A stretch of DNA of 57,881 nucleotides from Pseudooctadecabacter sp. Lineage in GTDB: Bacteria > Pseudomonadota > Alphaproteobacteria > Rhodobacterales > Rhodobacteraceae. How positions within the stretch are numbered: position 1 is the first letter of the stretch; each line of letters opens with the position of its first letter. Below, piece after piece: positions 1 to 9,285 of the stretch. Made by a program: the position numbers and the translations under genes. The stretch is from NCBI RefSeq assembly GCF_020627745.1, contig NZ_JAHDGE010000008.1, positions 1 through 57,881 on the forward strand, read 5' to 3'. A model generated the notes under the pieces. It saw only the letters and a program-made list of their open reading frames with translations, did no database searches and had not been told where the DNA came from.

Positions 1-285
1 GGTGATTTCATTGAGGATAAGAATGCCGTGCTGCCGCTGGACAGCGCCATTCAGGAGAACCTCAAGGAAACCACGACACGGGTTCTGGCCTCTCTCACCC
101 CGCGTGAGGAACGTGTGCTGCGGATGCGCTTTGGCATCGGGATGAACACGGACCACACGTTGGAAGAGGTCGGTCAGCAGTTCAGCGTGACGCGCGAACG
201 GATCCGCCAGATTGAAGCCAAAGCGCTGCGCAAGCTGAAACACCCCAGCCGGTCGCGCCGCTTGCGGTCATTCCTGGATCAGTAA
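1..285 (+). CDS. rpoD: RNA polymerase sigma factor RpoD, C-terminal end (partial)
   Basis: This is the last 94 codons of the primary sigma factor; the gene enters from outside the window, in frame from base 1. The segment holds region 4: [16 protein letters not shown], then the region 4.2 helix-turn-helix around [20 protein letters not shown], which contacts the -35 element, and the conserved tail ending in RSFLDQ. It would direct RNA polymerase to housekeeping promoters. A strong intrinsic terminator follows about 20 bases after the stop. The tail distinguishes RpoD from the RpoH gene further along the window. Confidence 0.97.
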   Translation, partial: GDFIEDKNAVLPLDSAIQENLKETTTRVLASLTPREERVLRMRFGIGMNTDHTLEEVGQQFSVTRERIRQIEAKALRKLKHPSRSRRLRSFLDQ

Positions 286-306
286 ACGCTTGTAAAATAA
301 CGCTTG

Positions 307-338
307 TGTCCCCGCCATCCAGCGGGGACATTTGTTTT
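307..338 (+). terminator. Intrinsic terminator of rpoD
   Basis: A perfect 9-bp stem, TGTCCCCGC (307-315) with GCGGGGACA (322-330), encloses a six-base loop and is followed by TTTGTTTT (331-338). It lies 21 bases after the rpoD stop. The T-tract runs straight into the ATG of the next gene, which is unusual. Confidence 0.9.
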
Positions 339-737
339 ATGGACTGGGTGATTTCGACAAACGGGCCGGGACTGTATGAGTTCACGGATCAAGTGGCGGG
401 GCAGGTGTCGGGCACGGGCGTGTTGACGTTGTTTGTGCAACACACGTCTTGTTCACTGCTCATTCAGGAAAATGCCGACCCCGAGGTGCAGGACGATCTG
501 CGGGCCTATTTTTCCCGCTTGGTGCCGCCGTCCGATCATCCGTCAATGTCGTATCTGCGTCACACCTATGAGGGGCCGGACGATATGCCCGCCCATATCA
601 AGGCCGCCATGCTGCCCGTCAGCTTGTCTATTCCTGTTGTTGATGGGCGGATGCAGCTGGGAACATGGCAGGGAATTTACCTTTTCGAACATCGCGCGAT
701 GGCCCACCGCAGGCGCGTCGTGGGGATGCTAAGATGA
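339..737 (+). CDS. YjbQ/UPF0047 family protein
   Basis: This 132-residue protein is full length for the YjbQ (UPF0047) family, small trimeric beta-rich proteins sometimes annotated as secondary thiamine-phosphate synthases. Family signatures are visible: the HTSCSLLIQENADP block with conserved His, Ser and acidic residues, and the C-terminal GTWQGIYLFEHR. A GTG at 306 would lengthen the protein, but it lies in the rpoD terminator stem; ATG 339 starts at the usual family position. The stop overlaps the next ATG (ATGA), suggesting translational coupling with the amidohydrolase. The physiological substrate of this family is uncertain. Confidence 0.88.
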   Translation: MDWVISTNGPGLYEFTDQVAGQVSGTGVLTLFVQHTSCSLLIQENADPEVQDDLRAYFSRLVPPSDHPSMSYLRHTYEGPDDMPAHIKAAMLPVSLSIPVVDGRMQLGTWQGIYLFEHRAMAHRRRVVGMLR

Positions 738-2269
738 CCGCGCGTGGGACGGCGATGGCGTGGGTGGATGGGGCGGCAGAGGGATTGTCGCGCGACTGCG
801 CAACGCTTTTTGACTATGCGGAGCCCGCGTGGCGCGAATACCGGTCTGCCGCGTGGTATGTGGACCGCCTGCGCGGCGAAGGCTTCACCGTGGAAGAGGG
901 CAGCGGCGGGATGCCAACGGCCTTTTGCGCCGAATGGTCAAACGGGCCGGGGCCGGTTGTGGGCATGTACGCGGAATACGACGCCGTGCCCGGAAACTGT
1001 CAGGCCGCGTCAGCTGAACGAGGCCCCCGCGCAGGGATGTCCCCCTTAGCGGCGGGGCACACGGACCCCCATTCCGCCTTGGGGATCAGCGGGTTAGGCG
1101 GGCTTCTTGCTACCAAAGCCGCGATGGAGCGTCATGGTATCAAAGGGGGCTTGCGCTTTACCGGTGAGCCTGCGGAAAAGGTGCGCGGGTCGAAACCCAT
1201 CCATGCCGCCAAGGGGTACTACGACGGTCTGGCGGGCATGCTGTCGTTTCATCCGTTCTACATGCTGCCGCTGTGCAACACGGTGCGCTGGGACACCCAC
1301 TGTGGTGCGGCCTATTCGATGATTTACCGCTTCATCTGCGATGACCCGCACCTTTTTGGCGCACAAGACGGCGCTCCGATCCCGCAAAGCCATTCCGACA
1401 TTCGCGCGCCCGGCGCCAACGACGCACTGGTGATGATGTACACACAAGGCCGCATGTTGCGCGATACGATGGCCCCGCACACGGGCGGCTGGTCAATATC
1501 GGAGGCCATCATTTCAGCCGGGCAGGCGACCGCAGACAACCTGCCCGCAGCGCTGGCAGAGCTGCAATATATGATGCGGGTGCCGACGGTTGAACTGGCC
1601 GAACGGATCACCGCGCGGCTCGATGGTTTGGCGGAAACGATCGCCCAGCAAACCGGATGTCGGGTTGAACGGCACTGGGTCTGCAAATCCCGCCCAGGGT
1701 TGCCGAACCACGCCATGGCCAATTTGGTTTGGGACCAAATTCAAAAGGTTGGCGCGCCTGTCTGGGATAAAACGGCCAAGGACATCATGCGAAAAATCCA
1801 GCAAAACTGCGGAATGACGCCCGATGCCGATCCAATCTTGCCCGCCTGTGAGGCGCTGATCCCACCGCAGGAAGCAGAGGCTATCTTGCGCCGTGACCTG
1901 CCGCCCAGCCAGCTCAATTCCACGTCCGATGACTATACCGACATGACGTGGCATGCGCCGACTGCGCGGTTCTATATGGCGCGACCCGCACTTAAGGGCG
2001 GCCCCTATCCCGCTTGGGCGATGAACGCATTGGGCGGAATACCCGCAACGATTGATCCGATGGTTCAGGTGGCTGCCAAGGTGCTGGCGGCATCAGCCCT
2101 GCGCCTTCTGGAAGACGCCGACGCGCGGCAAGCGGCGTGGGATGAATTTGAACGGCGCACGGGGGAGGCGACCATCCCCCCGCTGTGTGACTATGATCCA
2201 CCGGTCCAGTTTTCATGGCCGGAATATATTGAAACATCACGGGGGTACACTTGGCATATCTCAACATAA
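734..2269 (+). CDS. M20-family amidohydrolase (AbgB-like)
   Basis: A 511-residue hydrolase of the M20 peptidase/amidohydrolase superfamily, closest in feel to aminobenzoyl-glutamate utilisation protein B. Visible features are MYAEYDAVPGNCQ (metal-ligand Asp region), GHTDPHSALGISG, GEPAEKVRGSKPIHAAKG in place of the usual GCPAEEGGSGK block, a helical dimerisation insert and a C-terminal metal-site region near DYTDMTWHAP. It probably cleaves an amide bond of an N-acyl or aryl-glutamate-like substrate in the cytoplasm. ATG 734 overlaps the YjbQ stop; the longer frame from 665 lies inside that gene. The substrate cannot be read from sequence, and the altered GEPAE loop suggests a subfamily of its own. 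Confidence 0.8.
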   Translation: MTARGTAMAWVDGAAEGLSRDCATLFDYAEPAWREYRSAAWYVDRLRGEGFTVEEGSGGMPTAFCAEWSNGPGPVVGMYAEYDAVPGNCQAASAERGPRAGMSPLAAGHTDPHSALGISGLGGLLATKAAMERHGIKGGLRFTGEPAEKVRGSKPIHAAKGYYDGLAGMLSFHPFYMLPLCNTVRWDTHCGAAYSMIYRFICDDPHLFGAQDGAPIPQSHSDIRAPGANDALVMMYTQGRMLRDTMAPHTGGWSISEAIISAGQATADNLPAALAELQYMMRVPTVELAERITARLDGLAETIAQQTGCRVERHWVCKSRPGLPNHAMANLVWDQIQKVGAPVWDKTAKDIMRKIQQNCGMTPDADPILPACEALIPPQEAEAILRRDLPPSQLNSTSDDYTDMTWHAPTARFYMARPALKGGPYPAWAMNALGGIPATIDPMVQVAAKVLAASALRLLEDADARQAAWDEFERRTGEATIPPLCDYDPPVQFSWPEYIETSRGYTWHIST

Positions 2270-2787
2270 AGACAATCACGACGGGCGTTTTGATGGCTGT
2301 TTCTTGGACATCCTCAACCTTGGCCGCATGTCTTTCCGGTGAGGACACGTTCATGGCCTGCCAGATCGAGGGGCGCGACACATTTCTTCGGGTTTGCTTT
2401 ACACCAGACACCGCGTTTTACCGGTACGGCCCTCTGAAAAGCGAACCCGAGCTTGAGATTTCGGAGCCTGTGGCCACGTTGGATTACCGGCCATGGCCCG
2501 GGGCGGGCCGGTCCATCTTCGAAGACGTCATCTTTACGAACGAAGGCTATCGCTATGGTGTCTTTGCCGGAATTGACCGGATGTTTGATGATGAGACCGA
2601 AGACGATCATCCGACGCCCCGTTTCGGTGGCGTTAGCGTGAAACGAGGCGAGGACACCTTGGCTGATCTGGCCTGCGACCGTGCGACCGTTGACTTTGAC
2701 TGGGGTGAAGAGCTCTTCGAGGCCAAGCAGGCGCTGGGTTACAGTTGGAATTCTGTGGACCGTATGTGGGTTGAGTTGCCGGATTGA
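2251..2787 (+). CDS. Secreted protein of unknown function
   Basis: A 178-residue protein with a probable Sec signal peptide: a Lys at residue 7, a short hydrophobic stretch and a TLA-A cleavage motif near residue 26. The mature part has Cys residues at ACLSGED, FMACQ, RVCF and LACDR, suggesting disulfides in the periplasm. The TTG start at 2251 overlaps the amidohydrolase by 19 bases and has GGGGGT upstream; an ATG at 2293 is possible but would remove the positive end of the signal peptide. I recognise no characterised family. It appears co-transcribed with the two genes upstream. Confidence 0.65.
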   Translation: MAYLNIKTITTGVLMAVSWTSSTLAACLSGEDTFMACQIEGRDTFLRVCFTPDTAFYRYGPLKSEPELEISEPVATLDYRPWPGAGRSIFEDVIFTNEGYRYGVFAGIDRMFDDETEDDHPTPRFGGVSVKRGEDTLADLACDRATVDFDWGEELFEAKQALGYSWNSVDRMWVELPD

Positions 2788-2921
2788 CCGCACAACTGTG
2801 ACCTTTGCGCTCCATGATCTTGTGGTGTGAATTGCCTACTACCCAAAACTTATCCCGCCTCCTATAGTGGCTGTGGATAAATGGGGCATAAGACCCCAGA
2901 GGCAGATGACGAGGACAGACC

Positions 2922-3389
2922 ATGCGTTGCCCCTTTTGCGGAAACGTCGACACCCAAGTGAAAGATTCCCGCCCAGCGGAAGACCATGTTGCCATCCGGC
3001 GGCGGCGGTTTTGCCCCGCCTGTGGCGGCCGGTTTACGACCTATGAACGCGTGCAGCTGCGCGATCTGGTGGTGATCAAATCGAACGGTCGGAGGGAAGA
3101 TTTCGACCGTGACAAGCTCGAACGCTCCGTCCGGATTTCGATGCAGAAACGCCCTGTTGAACCCGAACGCGTGGACCAGATGATTTCGGGCATTGTCCGG
3201 CGTCTGGAAAGCATGGGCGAAACCGATATCGGGTCCAAACAGATCGGTGAGATCGTGATGGAGGCGCTGGCCCGGATCGACACTGTCGCCTACGTCCGTT
3301 TTGCCAGCGTTTACAAGAACTTCCAGGCCGCAGACGACTTCGACAAGTTCGTGAGCGAATTGCGCCCCCCTGAAAAATCGGACGATTGA
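2922..3389 (+). CDS. nrdR: Transcriptional repressor NrdR
   Basis: NrdR represses ribonucleotide reductase operons by sensing ATP/dATP. The 155-residue protein is of usual length: an N-terminal zinc ribbon (MRCPFCG, later CPACGGRF), then an ATP-cone domain beginning near [16 protein letters not shown] and ending near RFASVYKNF. It opens the riboflavin block, as in many proteobacteria, and its stop overlaps the TTG start of ribD. The ATG is preceded by GAGG at suitable spacing. No clear pair of NrdR boxes was found in the 134 bases upstream. Confidence 0.97.
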   Translation: MRCPFCGNVDTQVKDSRPAEDHVAIRRRRFCPACGGRFTTYERVQLRDLVVIKSNGRREDFDRDKLERSVRISMQKRPVEPERVDQMISGIVRRLESMGETDIGSKQIGEIVMEALARIDTVAYVRFASVYKNFQAADDFDKFVSELRPPEKSDD

Positions 3390-4480
3390 GCAGCACTTTA
3401 GACCATCGTTTTATGGGGTTGGCCCTGTCGCTCGGGCGGCGGGGCCTTGGCCGTGTCTGGCCCAATCCCAACGTGGGCTGCGTCATCGTCAAGGACGGTC
3501 GTGTTATTGGCCGCGGCTGGACAGCCGATGGCGGGCGGCCTCATGCGGAAACGCAGGCGCTGGCGCGCTGCGACGGGGCAGGGGCGACAGCCTATGTCAC
3601 GCTGGAACCCTGCGCCCACACCGGCAAAACGCCCCCCTGTGCACAGGCGCTGATTGACGCAAATGTGGCGCGCGTTGTGATCGCTGCAGATGATCCTGAT
3701 CCACGGGTGTCGGGCAAGGGCATCGCGATGCTGCGCGCCGCAGGCATTGAGGTTGAGGCTGGGGTGCGTGCCGCCGAAGCGCAACGCGACATGGCAGGCT
3801 TCCTCACACGGATGACCCAGAACCGTCCATTCGTAACTTTGAAACTCGCCAGTTCCTTTGACGGGCGGATCGCCACCGCGACGGGCGAAAGCCAATGGAT
3901 CACAGGGCCGGACGCGCGCCGGATGGTACACGCGCAACGGGCCGCCCATGACGCGGTGCTGGTGGGTGCTGGCACAGTGCGCGCCGATGATCCAACGCTG
4001 ACGGTCCGCGACATCGGCGTGACGCGGCAGCCGGTGCGCATCGTGGCCTCCCGTAAGTTGGACATCGACGCTGCCGCACTGCGCGCGACGCAAGATCAAG
4101 CACCGCTGTGGCTGTGCCACGGGGCCGATGCCAACGTCGCGCCGTGGCAGGACACCGGCGCCAAGACGATCGCCTGCGCCGCCCATGGCCGTCAGATCGA
4201 CCCCGTTGATATGATGACGAAACTGGCGGACGACGGGCTGACCCGCGTGTTTTGCGAAGGGGGTGGCAGCCTTGCTGCATCGCTGCTGGCCGCTGATCTG
4301 GTGGATGAGGTCGTGGGATTTACCGCTGGTCTGATGCTCGGCGCCGAAGGCACGCCTTCGGTGGGTGCCATGGGGCTCGATCGTCTGTCCGATGCGCCGA
4401 GGTTCAAGCTGATCGAAACACGCACCGTGGGGGCTGATCTGATGCACCGCTGGCAGCGGGCCTCGGCTTCATCTGGCTAG
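3386..4480 (+). CDS. ribD: Bifunctional riboflavin biosynthesis protein RibD
   Basis: RibD deaminates 2,5-diamino-6-ribosylamino-pyrimidinone phosphate and then reduces its ribosyl group. The 364-residue protein has both domains: a zinc deaminase (PHAETQAL and [13 protein letters not shown] give the His and two Cys ligands) and, from about residue 145, an NADPH-dependent reductase ([26 protein letters not shown]). The TTG at 3386 overlaps the nrdR stop and gives the usual N-terminal length; ATG 3413 would cut off part of the first helix. Beyond the gene, the riboflavin pathway is interrupted by three capsule genes on the other strand before resuming with ribE. Confidence 0.96.
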   Translation: MSSTLDHRFMGLALSLGRRGLGRVWPNPNVGCVIVKDGRVIGRGWTADGGRPHAETQALARCDGAGATAYVTLEPCAHTGKTPPCAQALIDANVARVVIAADDPDPRVSGKGIAMLRAAGIEVEAGVRAAEAQRDMAGFLTRMTQNRPFVTLKLASSFDGRIATATGESQWITGPDARRMVHAQRAAHDAVLVGAGTVRADDPTLTVRDIGVTRQPVRIVASRKLDIDAAALRATQDQAPLWLCHGADANVAPWQDTGAKTIACAAHGRQIDPVDMMTKLADDGLTRVFCEGGGSLAASLLAADLVDEVVGFTAGLMLGAEGTPSVGAMGLDRLSDAPRFKLIETRTVGADLMHRWQRASASSG

Positions 4481-4481
4481 A

Positions 4482-4510
4482 AAAACTCCCCCCGGAGGGC
4501 CGCTTTCATC
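4482..4510 (+). repeat. Intergenic repeat family A, copy 1
   Basis: The core ACTCCCCCCGGAGGGCCGC is shared with copies near 10139, 12562 and 26532. It sits between the ends of convergent ribD and kpsC. Read on the minus strand, CTCC-GGGG-GGAG followed by TTTTT resembles a short terminator for kpsC. Confidence 0.75.
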
Positions 4511-6550
4511 CTATCGCCACAGATGCGCGTAGGATGCGAAGGCCCCCTGCAGCTTGGCCAACAGTCGGTTGGCCCGGCGGGGGCGCGGGACAGTGCCCTG
4601 TTCCAGCCGGTCCAGAACCACGCCCACAGGGCAGGGCAGGCCGGTCACCGGATCGTGGTAGCGCGGGTAGTCGATCAGGCAGGCATGGGCAAATTGCGCC
4701 AAGTTTGGCTGCGCGCTGCGCCGCACGCAGGGCAGGGCACGGTCGTCGGTCAGCCCCCAGCCTGCATAAAACGGCGTGCCAAAACAGGTGACGTCCTTGC
4801 CGCGCAACAGCGCCTCAAACCCCAAGGTTGACGTCATCGTCCAGACCGCATCCACGGCATCCAGTGCCGCAATGGGCGACGTTTTGTTAAGGATCACATC
4901 GGCGTGGTTGGCGGCATCGGGCACCGCCCCGTCGCGCAGGCCAGCCTCCACATCCGGATGCGGTTTATAGAAGATTTTGGCCGCAGGGTTCGCCGTGCGG
5001 GTCGCGATCAGCAGATCGCGGTTCGTTCGGACGTCCGTAGTGCCCAGCCGGATTGAGGCATCGTCTTCGACCTGTCCAGGCACCAGAATACGGCGGCCTT
5101 TGGGCAGGTCATCGGGCAGGTCAGTTGCATCAAGGTTGTATTTGCTCAAACCCGCGGCGGTGATCCGCGCGATCAGCGTCTCGGCGCGTTGGCAGTCGGC
5201 CGCGCTTAAAGTCACCGAGGCTTCGATCAACGCCTCAAGGCGGCTGGGGGCCGTGGGGTCGTAGTAAATCCCGAGATCATCAAGGACGAGGGACAGGGGC
5301 GCGATCAGGTCCGCGCCCAACCCGCGTGACCTTAAGAACCCGTCTTCCACGCGCATGGCGCTGTCATGGCCGTCGGATTTTCCAGCCCAGACCATGCGGC
5401 CCCGTCCGGTGTTTGCCGCCAACGTATCGGCCTTGTCGGGATCGTCTTCGAAAACCACCTTGCGGTGCCGCCCGAAAACATCTTGCAAGGGGCGCCGTTT
5501 CCATAGCCGCATGCCCGACGCCACCCAGCCGCGATGATCCTCGCGCCAGCAGCGCGTCAGCGCCTCCATTGTGTCGATGGCGTCGGACAGGGAACACAGC
5601 CGGTCGCGGTAGGGGTCATACCAGCGCGGATAAAGGATCATCGCCGCCGCAAAAAGCTGCGCGCGGGTGAGGTTGCGCTGGCGTCGGTCCAGCGGTTGGC
5701 GGTCATCCGTTAGCCCCCAGCCCATATAAAACGGCTGGCCGAACACAACCGGTTTATGACCTGCCAAAACGGCCTCAAACCCCAGTTGCGACGACACCGT
5801 GTAGACGGCAATCGCCCCGTCCAGCAACGCGTGCGGAGAGACGGGATCGGTCAGGAAATAAACGTTCTCGCCCAAGTCCTCATCGCGGTAATGCCCGTCG
5901 CGGTGGCCGTGCAGGGTTTCGGGGTGGGTTTTGATGTAGATCGGCGCGGCAGGGTGTTCTTCACGGGCGATGAACAACATCTCCAGAAACGTATTTCGAT
6001 CCGCCCGCGACGCGGTGACCGACGCGTCACCCTTGGTCTGGTCCACGATCAGCACGAAACCGGGGGCAGGGGCGGGCAAGGCGGGATCATGGGCGTTGTA
6101 TTTGCTCAGATCCAGCCGCTTTAGACGCGCCATGCCATCACGGGCCTGGTTCAACAGATGCGTGTCATCGAGGGGGTGTTCGGTCAACAGCACCTCAAGA
6201 TCGGAGGGCTGCGCGGGGTCAAAATGGACGCCACGGGTGTCCAGATGCAGGCCCAGGGGCGGCTCCCCGTCGCGGCCGGGCAGGACGGAACGTAAAAACG
6301 CATCCTCAACGCGTAAAACGGGCGCGGAGGTGCGGCCTGCAACGGCCTCGCCCCGCCATGAGGTCGGCGATTGCCCCCAGACGCCGACCATATCGTCCGG
6401 TCCGGGTTTGCCCAAGGACACATCATAGCCCGACAGGGTCAGAATGCGGCGGATGCGCTTTTGCGTCAAAAACCCGCCGTTATAGACAAAAAGCCGCCGC
6501 GCCTTTTCGGGCGCGGCGGCTGTGTTGAAAGGATCGTCTGTTGGGATCAC
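4511..6550 (-). CDS. kpsC: Capsule polysaccharide beta-Kdo transferase KpsC
   Basis: KpsC works with KpsS to build the poly-Kdo linker joining group 2-type capsules to a lipid anchor. The 679 residues match the family length and show the internal duplication: RVEDAFLRS and RVEDGFLRS, LSKYN twice, GQPFYMGWGLTDDR and GTPFYAGWGLTDDR, and YPRWYDP and YPRYHDP, each once per half. The protein is cytoplasmic or peripheral at the inner membrane. The GTG start overlaps the stop of the export lipoprotein gene (GTGA), so the two genes are coupled. No KpsM/T transporter or KpsE is in the window. Confidence 0.93.
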   Translation of the reverse strand: MIPTDDPFNTAAAPEKARRLFVYNGGFLTQKRIRRILTLSGYDVSLGKPGPDDMVGVWGQSPTSWRGEAVAGRTSAPVLRVEDAFLRSVLPGRDGEPPLGLHLDTRGVHFDPAQPSDLEVLLTEHPLDDTHLLNQARDGMARLKRLDLSKYNAHDPALPAPAPGFVLIVDQTKGDASVTASRADRNTFLEMLFIAREEHPAAPIYIKTHPETLHGHRDGHYRDEDLGENVYFLTDPVSPHALLDGAIAVYTVSSQLGFEAVLAGHKPVVFGQPFYMGWGLTDDRQPLDRRQRNLTRAQLFAAAMILYPRWYDPYRDRLCSLSDAIDTMEALTRCWREDHRGWVASGMRLWKRRPLQDVFGRHRKVVFEDDPDKADTLAANTGRGRMVWAGKSDGHDSAMRVEDGFLRSRGLGADLIAPLSLVLDDLGIYYDPTAPSRLEALIEASVTLSAADCQRAETLIARITAAGLSKYNLDATDLPDDLPKGRRILVPGQVEDDASIRLGTTDVRTNRDLLIATRTANPAAKIFYKPHPDVEAGLRDGAVPDAANHADVILNKTSPIAALDAVDAVWTMTSTLGFEALLRGKDVTCFGTPFYAGWGLTDDRALPCVRRSAQPNLAQFAHACLIDYPRYHDPVTGLPCPVGVVLDRLEQGTVPRPRRANRLLAKLQGAFASYAHLWR

Positions 6551-7668
6551 TGCACCAGAGAGGCGGCCGACGTGGCCTGACCCAAGGTGCCAAAGACCGC
6601 AGAGATCGTCTTGTTGAACTGGCTGAACGGCGCTTCGGTCACGTAAACGGTGTCGCCGTCACGGATCGCGAAATCGCGGGCCATGAACATGCCGTTGGGT
6701 TCGGTCAGATCCAGCACGTAGATCACACGTTGGGTGCCGGTCAGATCGTTGCGCCCCACCAGCTGTTCTGCGATTTCTTCGGGTTCGTTGCGGAACACAA
6801 AAACGCCGGTAGGATCGGCAAGGTTGGTGTTCAGCCCGCCCACTTGGGCAATCGCTTCGATGGCGGAAATCGTCTGGCTTTCAAACGCCAGCCGCGATTG
6901 GGCGCCAGTGGCACCAAGGGCGGTAAAGGTCCGCGTGTCGGCTTCGACAAAAATCTTGTCCCCTGCACGCAGGGCAATGTCATGGCCCGGATGGTCGTAC
7001 AGGTCTTCAAACCAGATTTCGCCCGTGTGGTCGCCCCGTGTCACGGTCACGCGCGCGATTTCGGGGGAGACCGACACACCGCCTGCTGCGGCCAGCATGG
7101 CCGACAGGGTGCGGGTCGGGCGTTCAATCGGGTAAACTCCCTGACCGCTGATTGCGCCGACAATAGACACCGTGGCCCCGTCACCGGCCAGACGGCGCAC
7201 CTGCACCTGCGGGTCCGGCGTCTGTTCCTCCAGTTTCTGGGTGATGATCCGGCGGATCGCCTCAGGTGTGTTGCCAGCCGCGCGGATGCGGCCTGCGTAG
7301 GGCACAAAAATAAAGCCGGAGCCGTCAACCTGAACCTCGTCCAGCACCGTGGCGTTCTGGCCTGTGGCCACCAAAAGCGGATCGCGCACGTTTTCCCAGA
7401 TCGTCAGGCCCAGCGTATCACCGGGACGGATTGTATCACTGCCCAGCTGGGACGCGTTGCGGAAGCCGGCCGAGAATCCCAGCGCAGGCGTGACACCGGC
7501 CACAAGGTTCACTCGGTCGTCAACCAGCAACACAAAAGCATCGCCATCCCGCATGACCGAGCCTGCGAAAATTTCCTGTTTGTTAGGGCCTGAACGGGGC
7601 AGGCCACAGGATGCAACAACGGCCAGCGCCGCAACGAGGGCTACACCTTTTGCAAGGCGCGTTTTCAT
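6547..7668 (-). CDS. Polysaccharide export outer-membrane lipoprotein (Wza/KpsD-like)
   Basis: A 373-residue capsule export protein. It has a lipoprotein signal peptide with lipobox VVASC near residue 20, a polysaccharide export (Poly_export) domain around IRPGDTLGLTIWENV and GFIFVPYAGRIRAAG, then soluble ligand-binding beta-grasp repeats (SIVGAISGQGVYP; IEAIAQVGGLNT). It should form the outer-membrane or periplasm-spanning channel. A GTG at 7677 is an alternative start three codons earlier; both have GA-rich Shine-Dalgarno sequences. It lies between kpsS upstream and kpsC downstream, separated from kpsS by about 180 bases that may hold its own promoter. Confidence 0.88.
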   Translation of the reverse strand: MKTRLAKGVALVAALAVVASCGLPRSGPNKQEIFAGSVMRDGDAFVLLVDDRVNLVAGVTPALGFSAGFRNASQLGSDTIRPGDTLGLTIWENVRDPLLVATGQNATVLDEVQVDGSGFIFVPYAGRIRAAGNTPEAIRRIITQKLEEQTPDPQVQVRRLAGDGATVSIVGAISGQGVYPIERPTRTLSAMLAAAGGVSVSPEIARVTVTRGDHTGEIWFEDLYDHPGHDIALRAGDKIFVEADTRTFTALGATGAQSRLAFESQTISAIEAIAQVGGLNTNLADPTGVFVFRNEPEEIAEQLVGRNDLTGTQRVIYVLDLTEPNGMFMARDFAIRDGDTVYVTEAPFSQFNKTISAVFGTLGQATSAASLVQ

Positions 7669-7853
7669 GGATTTCACTGCTCCGGTCTCCTCGACCTGTT
7701 ATTGTTCTGCCTCAAACGTCTCGCGGGCGAATTCAAATTCACCTCACCTTTTGTCTGCAAACTACGGGAATCCCGCGTGAAAATCCAGTTAAACGTGCGT
7801 CAGCGTAGGGGGTGTGGCCAACGTGCAACCGACCTTGCCACATCTAGTGGCCG

Positions 7854-9137
7854 CTACTTTATGACACGCAACTGCTGGCGCGGGGGGGCCTTGCCACTGC
7901 GCAGCGCATCATAGGGATCGTTGGGATCCAGCATCATGTCGACCACCTGACGCATCAGTTGCCGACGCCCGCGCGCTGAATAGAACCCGCCCGGCACCTG
8001 ACTGGTCTCCAACAGATAGCGGCGGTAATCCTTGAAGGCGCGGTTGTCGGGGCGGCCGGGCTGGGCGAAGAACGCCTCAACCGGCAGATCGGACACAAAT
8101 TCCGGCTTGGAATAGACCGCATCGCCAAACACCTTGAGAGGGATACCACGGTGCAGGACCTGTTGACCGGCCGTGGAATTGACCGTGACCGCCGTGCGCG
8201 CATGATCCAGCAGTTGCGCCAGTTTGCCGCCGCGGACGTAATGCACGCGGTCCAACACGCCGTGGGTCTTGGCCAGTGCACGCACAATGCGCCGCAAGGG
8301 GCTGCGCCCGTTTTCCAGCGGATGCGCCTTGAGAACCAGATGATGGTGTTTGGGCGCACCCGCCGCGAAGCCCTCGATAATCACCTTGAGGAAGTCTTCC
8401 ATCTTGGTGAACGGGGAATGCATCTGGAAACTGGCGTCATGTTCCAGCTGCAACAGCGCAATATGATAGGGAAACCCGCCGTGTTTGATGCGCAAGGTCG
8501 AAACCATCCGGTCGAGCGCGAACCACGGCATCAGCAACAGACGTTTGGTATAAAGCGCGGTTTCCGCAATCAACGGCAGGTCCCGATGGGGGCGGAAGTT
8601 GCGGTAGTCCCCGTTCCGGAACATCACAAACCAATGATAAAGCGCACCATAGAACACATGATGGCGCATATCGCCCCAATGGGCAGGGGCCTCGGGGATG
8701 TCGAGATCGGATTGCGCCAGCGCATCACGCATGTTGTCCACCGTGGTGTCCATCAGACGGGAATGGCCGTTGGCCCCGCCGCGTTCGTAGGTGACCCAAT
8801 AGGGCCGCATGTAGCCTTCTTCAAAGACATGGACCGTCAGGCCCATGTCGCGCGCGGCCTCCGCCGCATGGGCGTGGATCGGGCGGGTGTCGCCGTAAAG
8901 GACGATGTCGGTGATGGATTTGTCCGCGACAATCCGGCGAAAGGTTTCCATCCAGTCCTCAGGCGTGCCGCGATAGGGGATATAGCCCTTGGCCCCGAAC
9001 CAGAACGCCCGGTCGCCGGCATTGAACCCCACGCGCCACACATCCGCCCCCGCGCGGCGCAGCATTTTGCCAAGCCGGTGAAAGAACGGCCCGTGGGGGC
9101 CTTGCAGAAACAAAAAGGCGGGCGTGGCGTCGGTCAC
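7854..9137 (-). CDS. kpsS: Capsule polysaccharide beta-Kdo transferase KpsS
   Basis: KpsS adds the first Kdo to phosphatidylglycerol in the capsule anchor; KpsC extends it. The 427-residue protein shows the KpsS/LipB pattern: LFLQGPHGPFF at the N terminus, GDTRPIHAHA, VFEEGYMRPYWVTYE, HPLENG and a C-terminal TVNSTAGQQVLHRG block. The start is GTG at 9137. The promoter should lie in the 148-base gap shared divergently with ribE. The S-export-C set without a transporter suggests that the ABC exporter and serotype genes sit elsewhere. Confidence 0.92.
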   Translation of the reverse strand: MTDATPAFLFLQGPHGPFFHRLGKMLRRAGADVWRVGFNAGDRAFWFGAKGYIPYRGTPEDWMETFRRIVADKSITDIVLYGDTRPIHAHAAEAARDMGLTVHVFEEGYMRPYWVTYERGGANGHSRLMDTTVDNMRDALAQSDLDIPEAPAHWGDMRHHVFYGALYHWFVMFRNGDYRNFRPHRDLPLIAETALYTKRLLLMPWFALDRMVSTLRIKHGGFPYHIALLQLEHDASFQMHSPFTKMEDFLKVIIEGFAAGAPKHHHLVLKAHPLENGRSPLRRIVRALAKTHGVLDRVHYVRGGKLAQLLDHARTAVTVNSTAGQQVLHRGIPLKVFGDAVYSKPEFVSDLPVEAFFAQPGRPDNRAFKDYRRYLLETSQVPGGFYSARGRRQLMRQVVDMMLDPNDPYDALRSGKAPPRQQLRVIK

Positions 9138-9285
9138 GAAAGGGTCCTGTCGGTCGGTCTTGTTCTATCCTTAACGGCCCAAATGGGCGGAATTATGGCT
9201 ATGGTGCCCCACCTAGTCACCTTGCCCCTATCCAATCAAGAGGCTACGCCTGACCGCACACGGGGAATAATCGAAAGGCCGCGCC

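Noticed and set aside
9138-9285. FMN riboswitch before ribE
   Set aside because: None of the conserved RFN-element blocks are present.
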